This document shows, in pieces, positions 1-6,703 of a DNA stretch of 12,181 nucleotides. Position 1 is the first letter of the stretch. The number at the start of each line of letters is the position of its first letter. Below the pieces are notes generated by a model, which searched no databases, had not been told where the DNA came from, and was given only the letters and a program-made list of their open reading frames with translations. Both the position numbers and the translations under genes were made by a program. This DNA comes from an uncultured Acidobacteriota bacterium (GTDB lineage: Bacteria; Acidobacteriota; Thermoanaerobaculia; Gp7-AA8), in NCBI GenBank assembly GCA_946887105.1, contig CAMPKJ010000152.1, positions 1-12,181 on the forward strand, in the 5' to 3' direction.

Positions 1-1
1 G

Positions 2-307
2 CTCCAACAGGCCAAACGCGCCGCGGATGCCTACCTCGGGCGCCGCGAACAGGAAGCGCAGGCGGTGCTCGCGGAAAAGAGCGCCATCTCCGAAGGCATC
101 CGCCGCGAGCGTGCGGCGCTGAATGGAAGCGCCGGCGACGCGTACGTCAGTCTCCAGCTCATCGACGCATTGCAGAAAAAAGAAATCCGCCAGATCCCGA
201 AGCTTCCCAATGGAAACGTGATCATCGACGGCAACAAGCTGCTCCAGCAGCTCGGCGTGCTGCGCGTGATCCAGCAGCAACAGCAGCCGGATGCCGGAAA
301 TCAATAG
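2..307 (+). CDS. Probable SPFH/Band 7 family protein, C-terminal fragment
   Basis: The 5' part of this gene lies outside the window; the reading frame is open from base 2 to the TAG at 305-307, giving 101 residues. The visible part begins as an alanine-, glutamine- and charge-rich helix (QQAKRAADAYLGRREQEAQA), the kind of coiled coil that follows the SPFH domain in prohibitin, flotillin and HflK-like proteins. Next comes AYVSLQLIDAL and a short tail, IPKLPNGNVIIDGNKLLQQL, then a glutamine run (QQQQQ). A late stretch naming a protein or proline-flanked hydrophobic strand after 'AY...LI.AL' is common in SPFH proteins, which form membrane-associated oligomeric scaffolds. The SPFH domain itself is not visible, so the family call is an inference from the tail. 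GTG at 65 is internal, not the start. It is followed 3 bases later by the membrane protein at 311, so the two are probably co-translated. Confidence 0.5.
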   Translation, partial: LQQAKRAADAYLGRREQEAQAVLAEKSAISEGIRRERAALNGSAGDAYVSLQLIDALQKKEIRQIPKLPNGNVIIDGNKLLQQLGVLRVIQQQQQPDAGNQ

Positions 308-310
308 CCG

Positions 311-916
311 ATGCTGAACATCGCCGGACCGGAGTACGACTTCGGAAACGTGGTCTTCGTGGTGCTCGAGGAATGCGAGCACCGCCGCCGCGGCATTCCC
401 GATGACGAAGCGGAGGAAGCGCTGATGCGCGTCGCGCGCGGCAAGCTGGCCAGGATCCGGCAGGCATACGACGAGTTCGGCGGCTCACCCGCGTACTGGA
501 AAGTGCTGGAGGCGGAAGTGCTGGAGACGGCCATGCCGCAATACATCGACGCGGCGCGCGAAATGACGGCGCTGGAGCGTTCGAATTTCGGCGTGTGGCG
601 GGGCGGCGATCCGGCGGCGCGCTTCACGTTCGCGCTGGCGGGCCTCCTCCTCGGCAGCATTCTGCTCGCGCTGCCGTTCGTGAAAATCGTGGAGGCGATG
701 TTTGCGTTCGCGCTCGCCTTCCTCGGCTTCATCTATCCCGAGCTGAAACGCTACACGCACGAGCGGCGGCACTTCCGTCTGCTCAATCGCCTGGTCCGCG
801 ACGCCGCGCAGTATCAGCTGAACGCGAAGCTGCATTACATGACCACGAGCGAGATCCGGGAGTCGTTCACGCTCGACGGCGGGACGACGGCGGCGCCCGG
901 CAAAGAAGCGGACTAA
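311..916 (+). CDS. Two-pass membrane protein of unknown function
   Basis: I do not recognise this 201-residue protein. The N-terminal ~100 residues are soluble, charged and mostly helical (for example residues 34-52 and 61-90). Two hydrophobic segments follow, about 105-123 (FTFALAGLLLGSILLALPF) and 126-143, separated by a very short turn, so both ends should face the same side, probably the cytoplasm. The C-terminal ~55 residues are basic then polar (KRYTHERRHFRLLNRLVRD). ATG 311 lies 3 bases after the stop of the SPFH-like gene, with a weak GGAA about 12 bases upstream, which suggests translational coupling. SPFH proteins often act with a small membrane partner such as NfeD, but this protein shows no NfeD-like OB-fold tail, so a partner role is only a guess from position. 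Confidence 0.7.
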   Translation: MLNIAGPEYDFGNVVFVVLEECEHRRRGIPDDEAEEALMRVARGKLARIRQAYDEFGGSPAYWKVLEAEVLETAMPQYIDAAREMTALERSNFGVWRGGDPAARFTFALAGLLLGSILLALPFVKIVEAMFAFALAFLGFIYPELKRYTHERRHFRLLNRLVRDAAQYQLNAKLHYMTTSEIRESFTLDGGTTAAPGKEAD

Positions 917-936
917 TCCGTGTACCATGCGGCGCC

Positions 937-2256
937 ATGCCGCTTCACACGAAGATCCTCCTCGGCCTGATCCTCGGCGCCATCGCCGGCGGGACGTTGA
1001 ACAGCCTTCTCGGCGCGTCCGACCCGAACCTGATCTTCGCCGTCGACCACGTCACCAATCCGATCGGCACGCTGTTCCTGCGACTGCTGTTGCTGCTGGT
1101 CGTGCCGCTCGTGTTTTCGAGCCTCGTGGTGGGTGTGGCGGGGCTCGGCGATCTGCGGCGCATCGGCCGCATCGGTGTGAAGTCACTGGTCTATACCCTG
1201 ATCGTCTCCGCCATCAGCGTGTTGATCGGACTGACGCTGGCAAACACGATCAAGCCCGGAAAACGCGTCGATCCCGCGGTCAGCGCGCAGCTCGCGCAGC
1301 GCTATGCGGCCGACGCCACCAAGCGCGTGGAGAGCGCGATCGAAAGCGCGAAAACGGACGACACGCCGCTGCTCAAGGTGGTGAAGACCATCGTCCCGAC
1401 CAACATCTTTCATTCGATCGGCGGCCGCGAAACCCCGGACATGCTCGGGCTGATGTTCTTCGCGGTGTTCCTCGGCATCTGCGTGACGATGGTGCCGAAG
1501 GAGACCGCGGCGCCGCTCGTGACCGTGCTCGACGCGGTGTTCGCCGCAACCACCGTGGCCATCCAGGTGGTGATGCGACTCGGGCCGTACGCCGTGTTCT
1601 GCCTGCTCTTCACGATGACCGCGCGGTTCGGCTTCGGCCTGCTGGCCAGCCTCGGATGGTTTGTCGTGACGGTGATCCTCGGCCTGGCGCTGCACATGTT
1701 CGGCGTGTACTCGATCTCGGTGGCGCTGCTTTCGCGCATCAACCCGATCGAATTCTTCCGCCGCATCAAGACAGCCATGATCACCGCGTTCTCGACGTCG
1801 TCGTCGAACGCGACCCTTCCGACCGCGTTGCGCGTCTCCGAGGAGAACCTCGGCGTGCCGCGGGACATCAACTCCTTCGTGCTCACCGTCGGCGCCACCG
1901 CGAATCAGAACGGCACCGCGCTCTATGAAGGCGTCACGGTGTTGTTCCTCGCGCAACTCGCCGGCGTCGATCTCTCGATCGCGCAGCAGTTGATGGTCGT
2001 CTACCTGGCCATCCTCGGCGGTGTGGGCACGGCCGGCGTCCCGTCGGGCTCGATTCCGTTCATCATTCTCGTGCTCGCGCAGATCGGCGTGAATCCCGCG
2101 CTGATCGGCATCATCCTCGGCGTCGATCGCATTCTGGACATGTGCAGGACGACGCTGAACGTGACCGGCGACATCACCATCGCCACCTACGTGGCGCGCT
2201 CGGAAGGATACGAATTGCTGAAGGAAACGCCTGCGCCGGCAAAGGTCGATTTGTGA
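937..2256 (+). CDS. Glutamate/aspartate:cation symporter (DAACS family)
   Basis: This 439-residue integral membrane protein belongs to the dicarboxylate/amino acid:cation symporters (GltPh, GltP, DctA, EAAT), which import acidic amino acids or C4-dicarboxylates with coupled cations. The hairpin-1 serine motif is at 286-290 (STSSS, then NATLP). The unwound TM7 motif, normally NMDGT, is NQNGT at 323-327. TM8 carries DRILDMCRTTLNVTGD at 397-412, keeping the equivalents of GltPh D394 (D401, amino group), R397 (R404, side-chain carboxylate), N401 (N408) and D405 (D412). DctA instead has SEARALTN in TM8, so an amino acid such as Glu or Asp is the better substrate guess. The loop after TM3 is long and helical (about 108-150). 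ATG 937 opens on the canonical first helix (MPLHTKILLGLILG); the longer open frame upstream overlaps the preceding gene and is not used. A -10-like TACCAT lies at 923-928. The gene stands alone or heads the following cassette. Confidence 0.93.
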   Translation: MPLHTKILLGLILGAIAGGTLNSLLGASDPNLIFAVDHVTNPIGTLFLRLLLLLVVPLVFSSLVVGVAGLGDLRRIGRIGVKSLVYTLIVSAISVLIGLTLANTIKPGKRVDPAVSAQLAQRYAADATKRVESAIESAKTDDTPLLKVVKTIVPTNIFHSIGGRETPDMLGLMFFAVFLGICVTMVPKETAAPLVTVLDAVFAATTVAIQVVMRLGPYAVFCLLFTMTARFGFGLLASLGWFVVTVILGLALHMFGVYSISVALLSRINPIEFFRRIKTAMITAFSTSSSNATLPTALRVSEENLGVPRDINSFVLTVGATANQNGTALYEGVTVLFLAQLAGVDLSIAQQLMVVYLAILGGVGTAGVPSGSIPFIILVLAQIGVNPALIGIILGVDRILDMCRTTLNVTGDITIATYVARSEGYELLKETPAPAKVDL

Positions 2257-2283
2257 TTGCTTAATCGCAAACGCGCGACGAAA

Positions 2284-3153
2284 ATGCGGCCCATGTCCGT
2301 CGCCGCGCCCTTCCCAGTGCAGTCGAATCTCGTTCCAGGGTCGTTCGCCCCCGAACAGTCGCCCTACGACATCGTGATGGTTGACGTCACGCACCGCTGC
2401 AACATGACGTGCGCGAACTGCTACCTCCCCAACCGCGTCATCCCCGACATGGACGCGCGCTGGCTTTCGTCGATCTTCAAGCGGCTGCGCAGAGGCACGT
2501 TCATCCGGCTGACGGGCGGAGAAGCGACGCTGCGGAAAGACCTGCCGGACATCATCAGCGACGCGCGCGCACACGGACTGCACCCGGTGGTGATGACGAA
2601 CGGACTGAAGCTCGCCGATCGCGCGTACGTGCGCGAGCTGAAGAAGGCCGGCATGCAGGTCTGCTATCTCTCGTTCAGCGGCGGCTTCGACGACGATCTA
2701 TACGAGGCCATCGACGAGATGCGCTGCGCGGACCGCAAGCGCGCCGCGTTCGAGAACCTGCACGCGGAGCACGTCTTCACGTCGATCGGCATGATCCTCA
2801 TCCCGGGCGTGAACGAATCGGCGATCACGGCCACCTGGAAAGCGATCGAGGAATCGCGCAACGTGCGCGAGCTGCACCTGCGCGCCGTCGGCGAGATGGG
2901 CCGCTTCATGACCACGCCTCCCGCGAAGCTGGCCCAGATGATGGCCGCGTTCTGCGACGCCGCCGGCGTGAGCGAGGACGCGATCGGGATCCAGACGCGC
3001 ACGCACAACGCACAGGAGTTCTTCTACGGCCGCGTGCACGTGCAGATGACGGAATGGCCCGACCTCGGCAGCACGCGCCGCGGACGCCTGACGCCGGAAG
3101 GCCTGATCGCGCCGTTCATGGAGCACATCATCGCGAACGACGGAGGCTACTGA
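2284..3153 (+). CDS. Radical SAM protein, short form without SPASM domain
   Basis: This protein has 289 residues from ATG 2284; ATG 2293 (286 residues) is equally possible, and the in-frame TTG at 2257 is less likely. Neither start has a clear Shine-Dalgarno site. The [4Fe-4S] motif CxxxCxxC is C39, C43, C46 (THRCNMTCANCYLPN). The SAM-binding loop is GGE at 78-80, followed by AT rather than the commoner P. MTNGL and a later IGMILIPGVNES match strands of the radical SAM partial TIM barrel seen in MoaA/PqqE-like enzymes. No C-terminal cysteine cluster is present, so there is no SPASM or twitch auxiliary cluster. The family reductively cleaves SAM to a 5'-deoxyadenosyl radical; the substrate here is unknown. 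The stop overlaps the start of the diiron-oxidase-like gene (TGATG), which implies a shared pathway. It begins 27 bases after the symporter stop. Confidence 0.9.
   Translation: MRPMSVAAPFPVQSNLVPGSFAPEQSPYDIVMVDVTHRCNMTCANCYLPNRVIPDMDARWLSSIFKRLRRGTFIRLTGGEATLRKDLPDIISDARAHGLHPVVMTNGLKLADRAYVRELKKAGMQVCYLSFSGGFDDDLYEAIDEMRCADRKRAAFENLHAEHVFTSIGMILIPGVNESAITATWKAIEESRNVRELHLRAVGEMGRFMTTPPAKLAQMMAAFCDAAGVSEDAIGIQTRTHNAQEFFYGRVHVQMTEWPDLGSTRRGRLTPEGLIAPFMEHIIANDGGY
3142..3146 (+). promoter_or_regulatory. Shine-Dalgarno site of the diiron-oxidase-like gene
   Basis: GGAGG lies 6 bases before ATG 3153, inside the end of the radical SAM gene. It is one of only two strong ribosome binding sites in the window. 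It fixes the start at the TGATG overlap and suggests that the second cassette protein is made efficiently. Confidence 0.75.
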
Positions 3154-3848
3154 TGAGCTTTGCCGAATCGCTTTACGCGGCGGCCCGTCCGCAGGAGATC
3201 GAGACCCATCCCTTCATTGGGCACGTCCGGGAAGGCGCGGCCACGCAGGAGGTGGTCCGCCAGTTTGCGCTGCACCTCGCCTCGGCGACGGAATCGTTCG
3301 TCCGCTCGCTGCACTCCATTCTCAGCATCTGTCCCGATCCGCTGGTGCGCCATTCCCTGATCTCGAACGTGCTCGAGGAAGAAGGGATGACCGGCTACGT
3401 CCCCGGCCGCGGAGCGACGTTCGATCCCGGCCGGCATCATCCGACCATGGCCCGCCGTTTCGCGCGCGCGGCCGGCGCCACCGATGCGGAGATCGAGGCA
3501 TTTCGGGTCGGCCCGCCGCGCTGGTTTCATCGCGCCATCGCGGCCGGCAACTGGCTCGGACCATTCGCCTACATCGCGGTCGGCACCGAGGCCAGCATTC
3601 CACCGACGTACCGCCTGCTCGTTCCGGCGTTTGCGGAACACTACGGCTTCAATGACCACGATATGGAGTTCCTGTACGAGCACATGACCGTCGACGACCG
3701 GCATGGGGAAGAGGGCGCACAGCTGATCGCATCCGTGGCCACGACTGAAGCAGCACAGCGTCAGGCGCTCGAAGGCGCGCGCCGCGGCGGCCATGGCTGG
3801 TGGCAGATCCTCCTGAAGCACGCCGGCCCCGCCCCCGTCCCAGCGTGA
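3153..3848 (+). CDS. Heme-oxygenase-like diiron oxidase (TenA/PqqC/CADD superfamily)
   Basis: This 231-residue, mostly helical protein has the layout of the PqqC/TenA-like 'iron-containing redox enzyme' family. All six ligand positions typical of heme-oxygenase-like diiron oxidases (CADD, UndA, BesC, SznF) can be seen. They are a Glu in NVLEEEG (75-77), a His in the HHP at 95-96, E146 (VGTEAS), then H177, D181 and H184 in HMTVDDRH. The H-x3-D-x2-H spacing equals that of CADD as I remember it. PqqC itself is cofactor-free, so a complete ligand set argues against a PQQ role. Members use O2 for C-C or C-N cleavage, N-oxygenation or decarboxylation; the substrate here is unknown. About 18 residues separate the first Glu and His, where CADD has 6, pointing to a loop insertion (GMTGYVPGRGATFDPGR). 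It is coupled to the radical SAM gene upstream and, through a GTGA overlap, to the acyltransferase-like gene downstream. Confidence 0.82.
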   Translation: MSFAESLYAAARPQEIETHPFIGHVREGAATQEVVRQFALHLASATESFVRSLHSILSICPDPLVRHSLISNVLEEEGMTGYVPGRGATFDPGRHHPTMARRFARAAGATDAEIEAFRVGPPRWFHRAIAAGNWLGPFAYIAVGTEASIPPTYRLLVPAFAEHYGFNDHDMEFLYEHMTVDDRHGEEGAQLIASVATTEAAQRQALEGARRGGHGWWQILLKHAGPAPVPA

Positions 3849-4582
3849 ACATCCGTCCCGTTCTTCAGGTTCTCGCCCACGTCACGGGCGACGCGTTCCG
3901 CATTCTTCCGAAGAAGACGCGCTTCGCCGCCGCGCGCCGCATCGCGCTGCTGATCGCTCCGCTGCTGAAGCGCACGCGCTATTACGCGGCACGTCCCTCC
4001 CTGCTCGACGGGGCGCGCGAAGAGGCGCTGCGCATGGTGTTGCGGACCATGACCCGCGCCCGCGTCGAATTCGATCCCGACGTGCACATCGTCGGCAGGG
4101 AGCTGGTGGACGGCCCGCCCGTGCTGATCGTCAGCGCCCACTTTCTGCTCGACAGTGCCATGTCGCGCTGGATGTTCGACGCGGGCCGGCAGTTCACGGT
4201 CAGCCTGGCCGGGCCGCGCGAGCCGATGTACTACTGCGGCACCACCGTCCCGCTGCCGCACCACTACGCCGGCCCGATGCTGTTCCTGCAATTGCGGCGG
4301 GCGCTCGCGGCAGGCCACATCGGTTTCGTGGCCGTCGAGGAGTCGGAGCCGCACGAGCACTGGGAGGAGGTGGAGACCGCCGCAGGCCGCCGCTATGTGT
4401 CGCCCGCGGTCTTCGCGTTCGTCGCGCGCACGGGAACTCCGATCGTATTCGGGGCCACCTACCTGAGTCCCGAGGGACGGCTGACGGTCACGTACGAAAA
4501 ACCGCGCGCCGCGGATGCGGAGGGGCTGATGGCGGAGTTCTGCGACTTTCTGCGCAGACATGCAGCGGCGGTTGTGCGGTAG
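3845..4582 (+). CDS. LpxL/HtrB-like lysophospholipid acyltransferase family protein (divergent)
   Basis: The best start is GTG 3845, whose last two bases begin the TGA of the previous gene (GTGA). This gives 245 residues (NIRPVLQVLAHVTGDAF...). The longer frame from 3800 would lie inside the upstream gene. The N-terminal basic amphipathic helices (RFAAARRIALLIAPLLKRTRYYAA), the long helix before the catalytic strand, the block VLIVSAHFLLDS and the C-terminal strands (TGTPIVFGATYLSPEGRLTVTYE) resemble LpxL/HtrB-type acyl-CoA/ACP-dependent acyltransferases. These transfer a fatty acyl chain at the inner membrane. The usual catalytic HX4D/E is not exact: H99 is followed by Asp at +4 (D103), with Ser at +5. 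I see no strong transmembrane helix, so peripheral binding is likely. Its place in the cassette suggests that the pathway product or substrate is acylated. It could also be a non-acyltransferase relative; the family call is moderate. Confidence 0.65.
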   Translation: MNIRPVLQVLAHVTGDAFRILPKKTRFAAARRIALLIAPLLKRTRYYAARPSLLDGAREEALRMVLRTMTRARVEFDPDVHIVGRELVDGPPVLIVSAHFLLDSAMSRWMFDAGRQFTVSLAGPREPMYYCGTTVPLPHHYAGPMLFLQLRRALAAGHIGFVAVEESEPHEHWEEVETAAGRRYVSPAVFAFVARTGTPIVFGATYLSPEGRLTVTYEKPRAADAEGLMAEFCDFLRRHAAAVVR

Positions 4583-4589
4583 GAGGCGT

Positions 4590-4595
4590 TACAAT
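4590..4595 (+). promoter_or_regulatory. Candidate -10 box before the amidase gene
   Basis: TACAAT in the 28-base gap before ATG 4611 is close to the sigma70 consensus TATAAT. A -35-like TTGTGC at 4572-4577 is only 12 bases upstream, too close for a standard promoter, so any -35 contact is weak. Transcription starting about 7 bases downstream would give a leader of roughly 9 bases, which fits the absence of a Shine-Dalgarno site before ATG 4611. This would make the amidase and the actin-like gene their own unit. Confidence 0.35.
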
Positions 4596-4610
4596 CCGGG
4601 CTGAGTCGGC

Positions 4611-5627
4611 ATGCGAACGGGCAGCATCGAGCGGGCGAAACGCCGGATGGTCCGGCAGGCGGTGGCGGAAAACCTCGAGGTCATCCGGGGGATGCCACCG
4701 CGCGCATTGCGTCCCGTGAATCGCATCTGGCGCCGCTGGCTGCGCCGCGCGTCGCTCATCGCGCTACCGCTCACATTGGTCGGCTCGTCGTACATCATCG
4801 CCAACGGCAACAGCCAGTCGCCGATGGTGACGCGCATGTCGGCGCTGCCGATCGTGCAGGTGATGAAGCGGCCGCAGCCGATCGCACCCGAGGCGCGCAA
4901 CACCACCGAACGGATGACCTCGTCCGCGTTTCCGCTGGCCGTCCGCCGTGTCGTGCTCGACGCCGGCCACGGCGGCACCGATCCCGGCGCGACCTCGAAA
5001 GACGTCCTGGAAAAAGAGATCACGCTGGATATCGGACTGCGCCTGCGCACACTGCTCGAGCAGAACGGCTTCGACGTGGTGGTCACGCGCGAAGCCGATC
5101 GCACCGTCGCACTCAGGGATCGCGCGCTGCTCGCCAATCAATCGAAGAGCGACATCTTCGTGTCCATCCACGTGAACGCGCTCGAGAAGCACACCGAGAG
5201 CCGCGGTATCGAGACGTATTACCTCGGCGCAACGGACGATCCGAAGCTGACCGCGCTGGCCGCGGTCGAGAATCGCGTGTCGGGCTACTCGGTCTCGGAC
5301 ATGCGCAAGCTGCTCGAGGATGTCTATAGAGACGCGCGTGCCGAGGAGTCGCACGAGCTCGCGCGCGCGGTGCAGAAAACGCTGTACACCTCGCTGCGCC
5401 GTGAAGACGAAGGACTCGAGAACTGGGGCGTGAAGCGCGCGCCGTTCATCGTGCTCGCATCGACCGACATGCCGGCCGTGCTCGCGGAAGTCGGTTGCAT
5501 CTCCAACGAAAAAGAATCGGCGATGCTGCGCCGCCCCGAGTACCGGCAACAAATCGCGGCGGCGTTGTTCGAAGGCATCCGCGCCTACGCGGGCGCGACC
5601 CCGAAAGGAAATGATAAGAATGGCTGA
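4611..5627 (+). CDS. N-acetylmuramoyl-L-alanine amidase (Amidase_3), membrane-anchored
   Basis: This 338-residue zinc hydrolase should cleave the amide bond between N-acetylmuramic acid and L-alanine of the peptidoglycan stem peptide, in the periplasm. A basic N-terminus (residues 1-46, many Arg) is followed by one hydrophobic segment at about 47-64 (ASLIALPLTLVGSSYIIA), read as a signal anchor with the basic part inside the cell. The catalytic domain runs from about 112 to 328. The zinc ligands are H120 (DAGHGG), E134 (LEKEITL) and H187 (SIHVNA), and the catalytic Glu is E293 (LAEVGCISN). Between H187 and E293 lies a segment (about 205-255) typical of AmiA/B/C-type enzymes, where an autoinhibitory helix can sit. 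No AMIN, LysM or SPOR domain is present, so targeting must come from the anchor or a partner. The last 8 bases overlap the actin-like gene, which may be that partner. Confidence 0.93.
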   Translation: MRTGSIERAKRRMVRQAVAENLEVIRGMPPRALRPVNRIWRRWLRRASLIALPLTLVGSSYIIANGNSQSPMVTRMSALPIVQVMKRPQPIAPEARNTTERMTSSAFPLAVRRVVLDAGHGGTDPGATSKDVLEKEITLDIGLRLRTLLEQNGFDVVVTREADRTVALRDRALLANQSKSDIFVSIHVNALEKHTESRGIETYYLGATDDPKLTALAAVENRVSGYSVSDMRKLLEDVYRDARAEESHELARAVQKTLYTSLRREDEGLENWGVKRAPFIVLASTDMPAVLAEVGCISNEKESAMLRRPEYRQQIAAALFEGIRAYAGATPKGNDKNG

Positions 5628-6648
5628 GATCCTCAACGTCGGCATCGACCTCGGCACCTCGCGGAGCGCCATCTCGGCATCCAACGGCGAGCGCTTCGTG
5701 GTCGAAAGCTTCGTCGGCTGGCCCGTGGACATGGTGGCGCGCAAGGTCCTCAAGCGCGATGTGCTGATCGGGCACGAGGCCGTCGCCAATCGAACCATGC
5801 TCGACCTCCATCGCCCGCTCGAGCGCGGCCTGCTCAAGGAAGGCTCGGAGAAAGACATCGAAGCGGTGCGCGAGCTGCTCAAGCACCTGCTCCGCCTGGT
5901 CGGCGTGAACGGCTCCAGCGGAAAGATCGACGCCGCCAACGTACGCGCCGTCGTCGGCGTGCCGGCCGCGTCGCTGCGGACGAACAAGCAGTACCTGCGC
6001 AACGCCATGAAAGGCATCGTCGACAGCCTGCTGATCGTGACCGAGCCGTTCGCGGTCGCATACGGACTGGACGCGCTGCTGCACACCATGATCGTCGACA
6101 TCGGCGCGGGCACGACCGACTTCTGCGTGATGAAGGGGCGCTATCCGACGGAAGAGGACCAGCGCACGCTGACCATCGCCGGCGACTCGATCGACGCGCA
6201 GCTCCTGAAGCTGATCGAAGAGCGTTACCCGCAGGCGAACGTGACCGTGTACATGGTCCGCGAATGGAAGGAAACGTTCAGCTTCGTCGGTGACGCGCCG
6301 AAGCCGGTGATCGTCACGGCGCCGGTGAAAGGCGTGCCGACGGAGCTCGACATCACCAGCGAGATGAAGACGGCCTGCGAGACGATCCTGCCGCCGATCA
6401 TCGAGACCATGCTCGATCTGCTCGCGCGCGTCGAGCCGGAGTTCCAGGAACGCGTGCGCAACAACATCATCCTCTCCGGCGGCGGCGGCCTGATTCACGG
6501 CCTCGCCGACGCCCTCGAAGCCGCGCTGAAAGGCGTCGGCGGCGGCAGCGTGCGCTACATGGAAGATCCAGTGTTCATCGGATCCGACGGCGGCCTCGCG
6601 CTGGCGCAGGACGCGCCGGAAGGAGATTGGGAGAAACTGACGGCGTAA
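5620..6648 (+). CDS. MamK-like bacterial actin (filament-forming ATPase)
   Basis: This 342-residue actin-superfamily protein has phosphate-1 at NVGIDLGTS (6-14), phosphate-2 at DIGAGTTD (160-167) and the adenosine motif SGGGGLIHG (286-294). Compared with Magnetospirillum MamK as I remember it (about 347 residues), it aligns nearly end to end. Shared blocks include EPFAVAYGLD, the phosphate-2 region, FSFVG and the C-terminal DPVFIGSDGGLALA. E142 and D160 match MamK E143 and D161, which are needed for ATP hydrolysis and filament dynamics. It is closer to MamK than to MreB, lacking MreB's usual N-terminal start and membrane-binding loop as far as I can see. ATG 5620 is preferred over ATG 5611 because AAGG at 5605-5608 then has workable spacing; 5620 overlaps the amidase stop by 8 bases. 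No mam genes are nearby. A role in positioning cell-wall hydrolysis or another envelope structure is inferred from the overlap. Confidence 0.88.
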   Translation: MAEILNVGIDLGTSRSAISASNGERFVVESFVGWPVDMVARKVLKRDVLIGHEAVANRTMLDLHRPLERGLLKEGSEKDIEAVRELLKHLLRLVGVNGSSGKIDAANVRAVVGVPAASLRTNKQYLRNAMKGIVDSLLIVTEPFAVAYGLDALLHTMIVDIGAGTTDFCVMKGRYPTEEDQRTLTIAGDSIDAQLLKLIEERYPQANVTVYMVREWKETFSFVGDAPKPVIVTAPVKGVPTELDITSEMKTACETILPPIIETMLDLLARVEPEFQERVRNNIILSGGGGLIHGLADALEAALKGVGGGSVRYMEDPVFIGSDGGLALAQDAPEGDWEKLTA

Positions 6649-6652
6649 AGGC

Positions 6653-6703
6653 GGTTCCTCGGAGTTCCTCGGGCGACCTCACTCCGAGGCACTCCGAGGA
6701 ACC
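6653..6703 (+). terminator. Long hairpin, probable terminator or transcript-end structure
   Basis: 6653-6672 pairs with 6684-6703 at 19 of 20 positions (one T-G mismatch position), around an 11-base loop. Each arm is made of two copies of a TTCCTCGG-type unit. A third copy of the right-hand unit (CCGAGGAACC, 6702-6711) can pair instead with 6653-6662, so slipped folds are possible. It starts 5 bases after the stop of the actin-like gene and ends 19 bases before the hydrolase start. There is no T-tract, so classical intrinsic termination is uncertain; it may protect the 3' end or be a dispersed palindrome. Confidence 0.6.

Noticed and set aside
595..936. N-terminal extension of the symporter frame
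   Set aside because: It overlaps the membrane protein gene in another frame, is Arg/Ala-rich shadow sequence, and the normal first helix begins at ATG 937.
937..2256. C4-dicarboxylate transporter DctA
   Set aside because: TM8 has DMCRTTLNVTGD like glutamate/aspartate carriers, not the SEARALTN type of DctA.
2257..2283. TTG 2257 as the radical SAM start
   Set aside because: It abuts the symporter stop and adds a basic stretch with no family match; ATG 2284 or 2293 is more plausible.
1183..2583. Long minus-strand open frame (466 codons) and other long antisense frames, such as 7559-9028
   Set aside because: They mirror strong plus-strand genes, are rich in Arg, His and Asp as expected from GC-rich antisense codons, and show no family motifs.
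2284..3848. PQQ biosynthesis (PqqE plus PqqC)
   Set aside because: The radical SAM protein lacks a SPASM domain, no PqqA peptide or PqqB/PqqD gene is present, and the second protein keeps metal ligands that cofactor-free PqqC does not use.
5620..6648. Magnetosome gene cluster
   Set aside because: Only the MamK-like gene is seen; neighbours are an amidase and a hydrolase, with no MamA, MamB, MamE, MamM or MamQ-like proteins.
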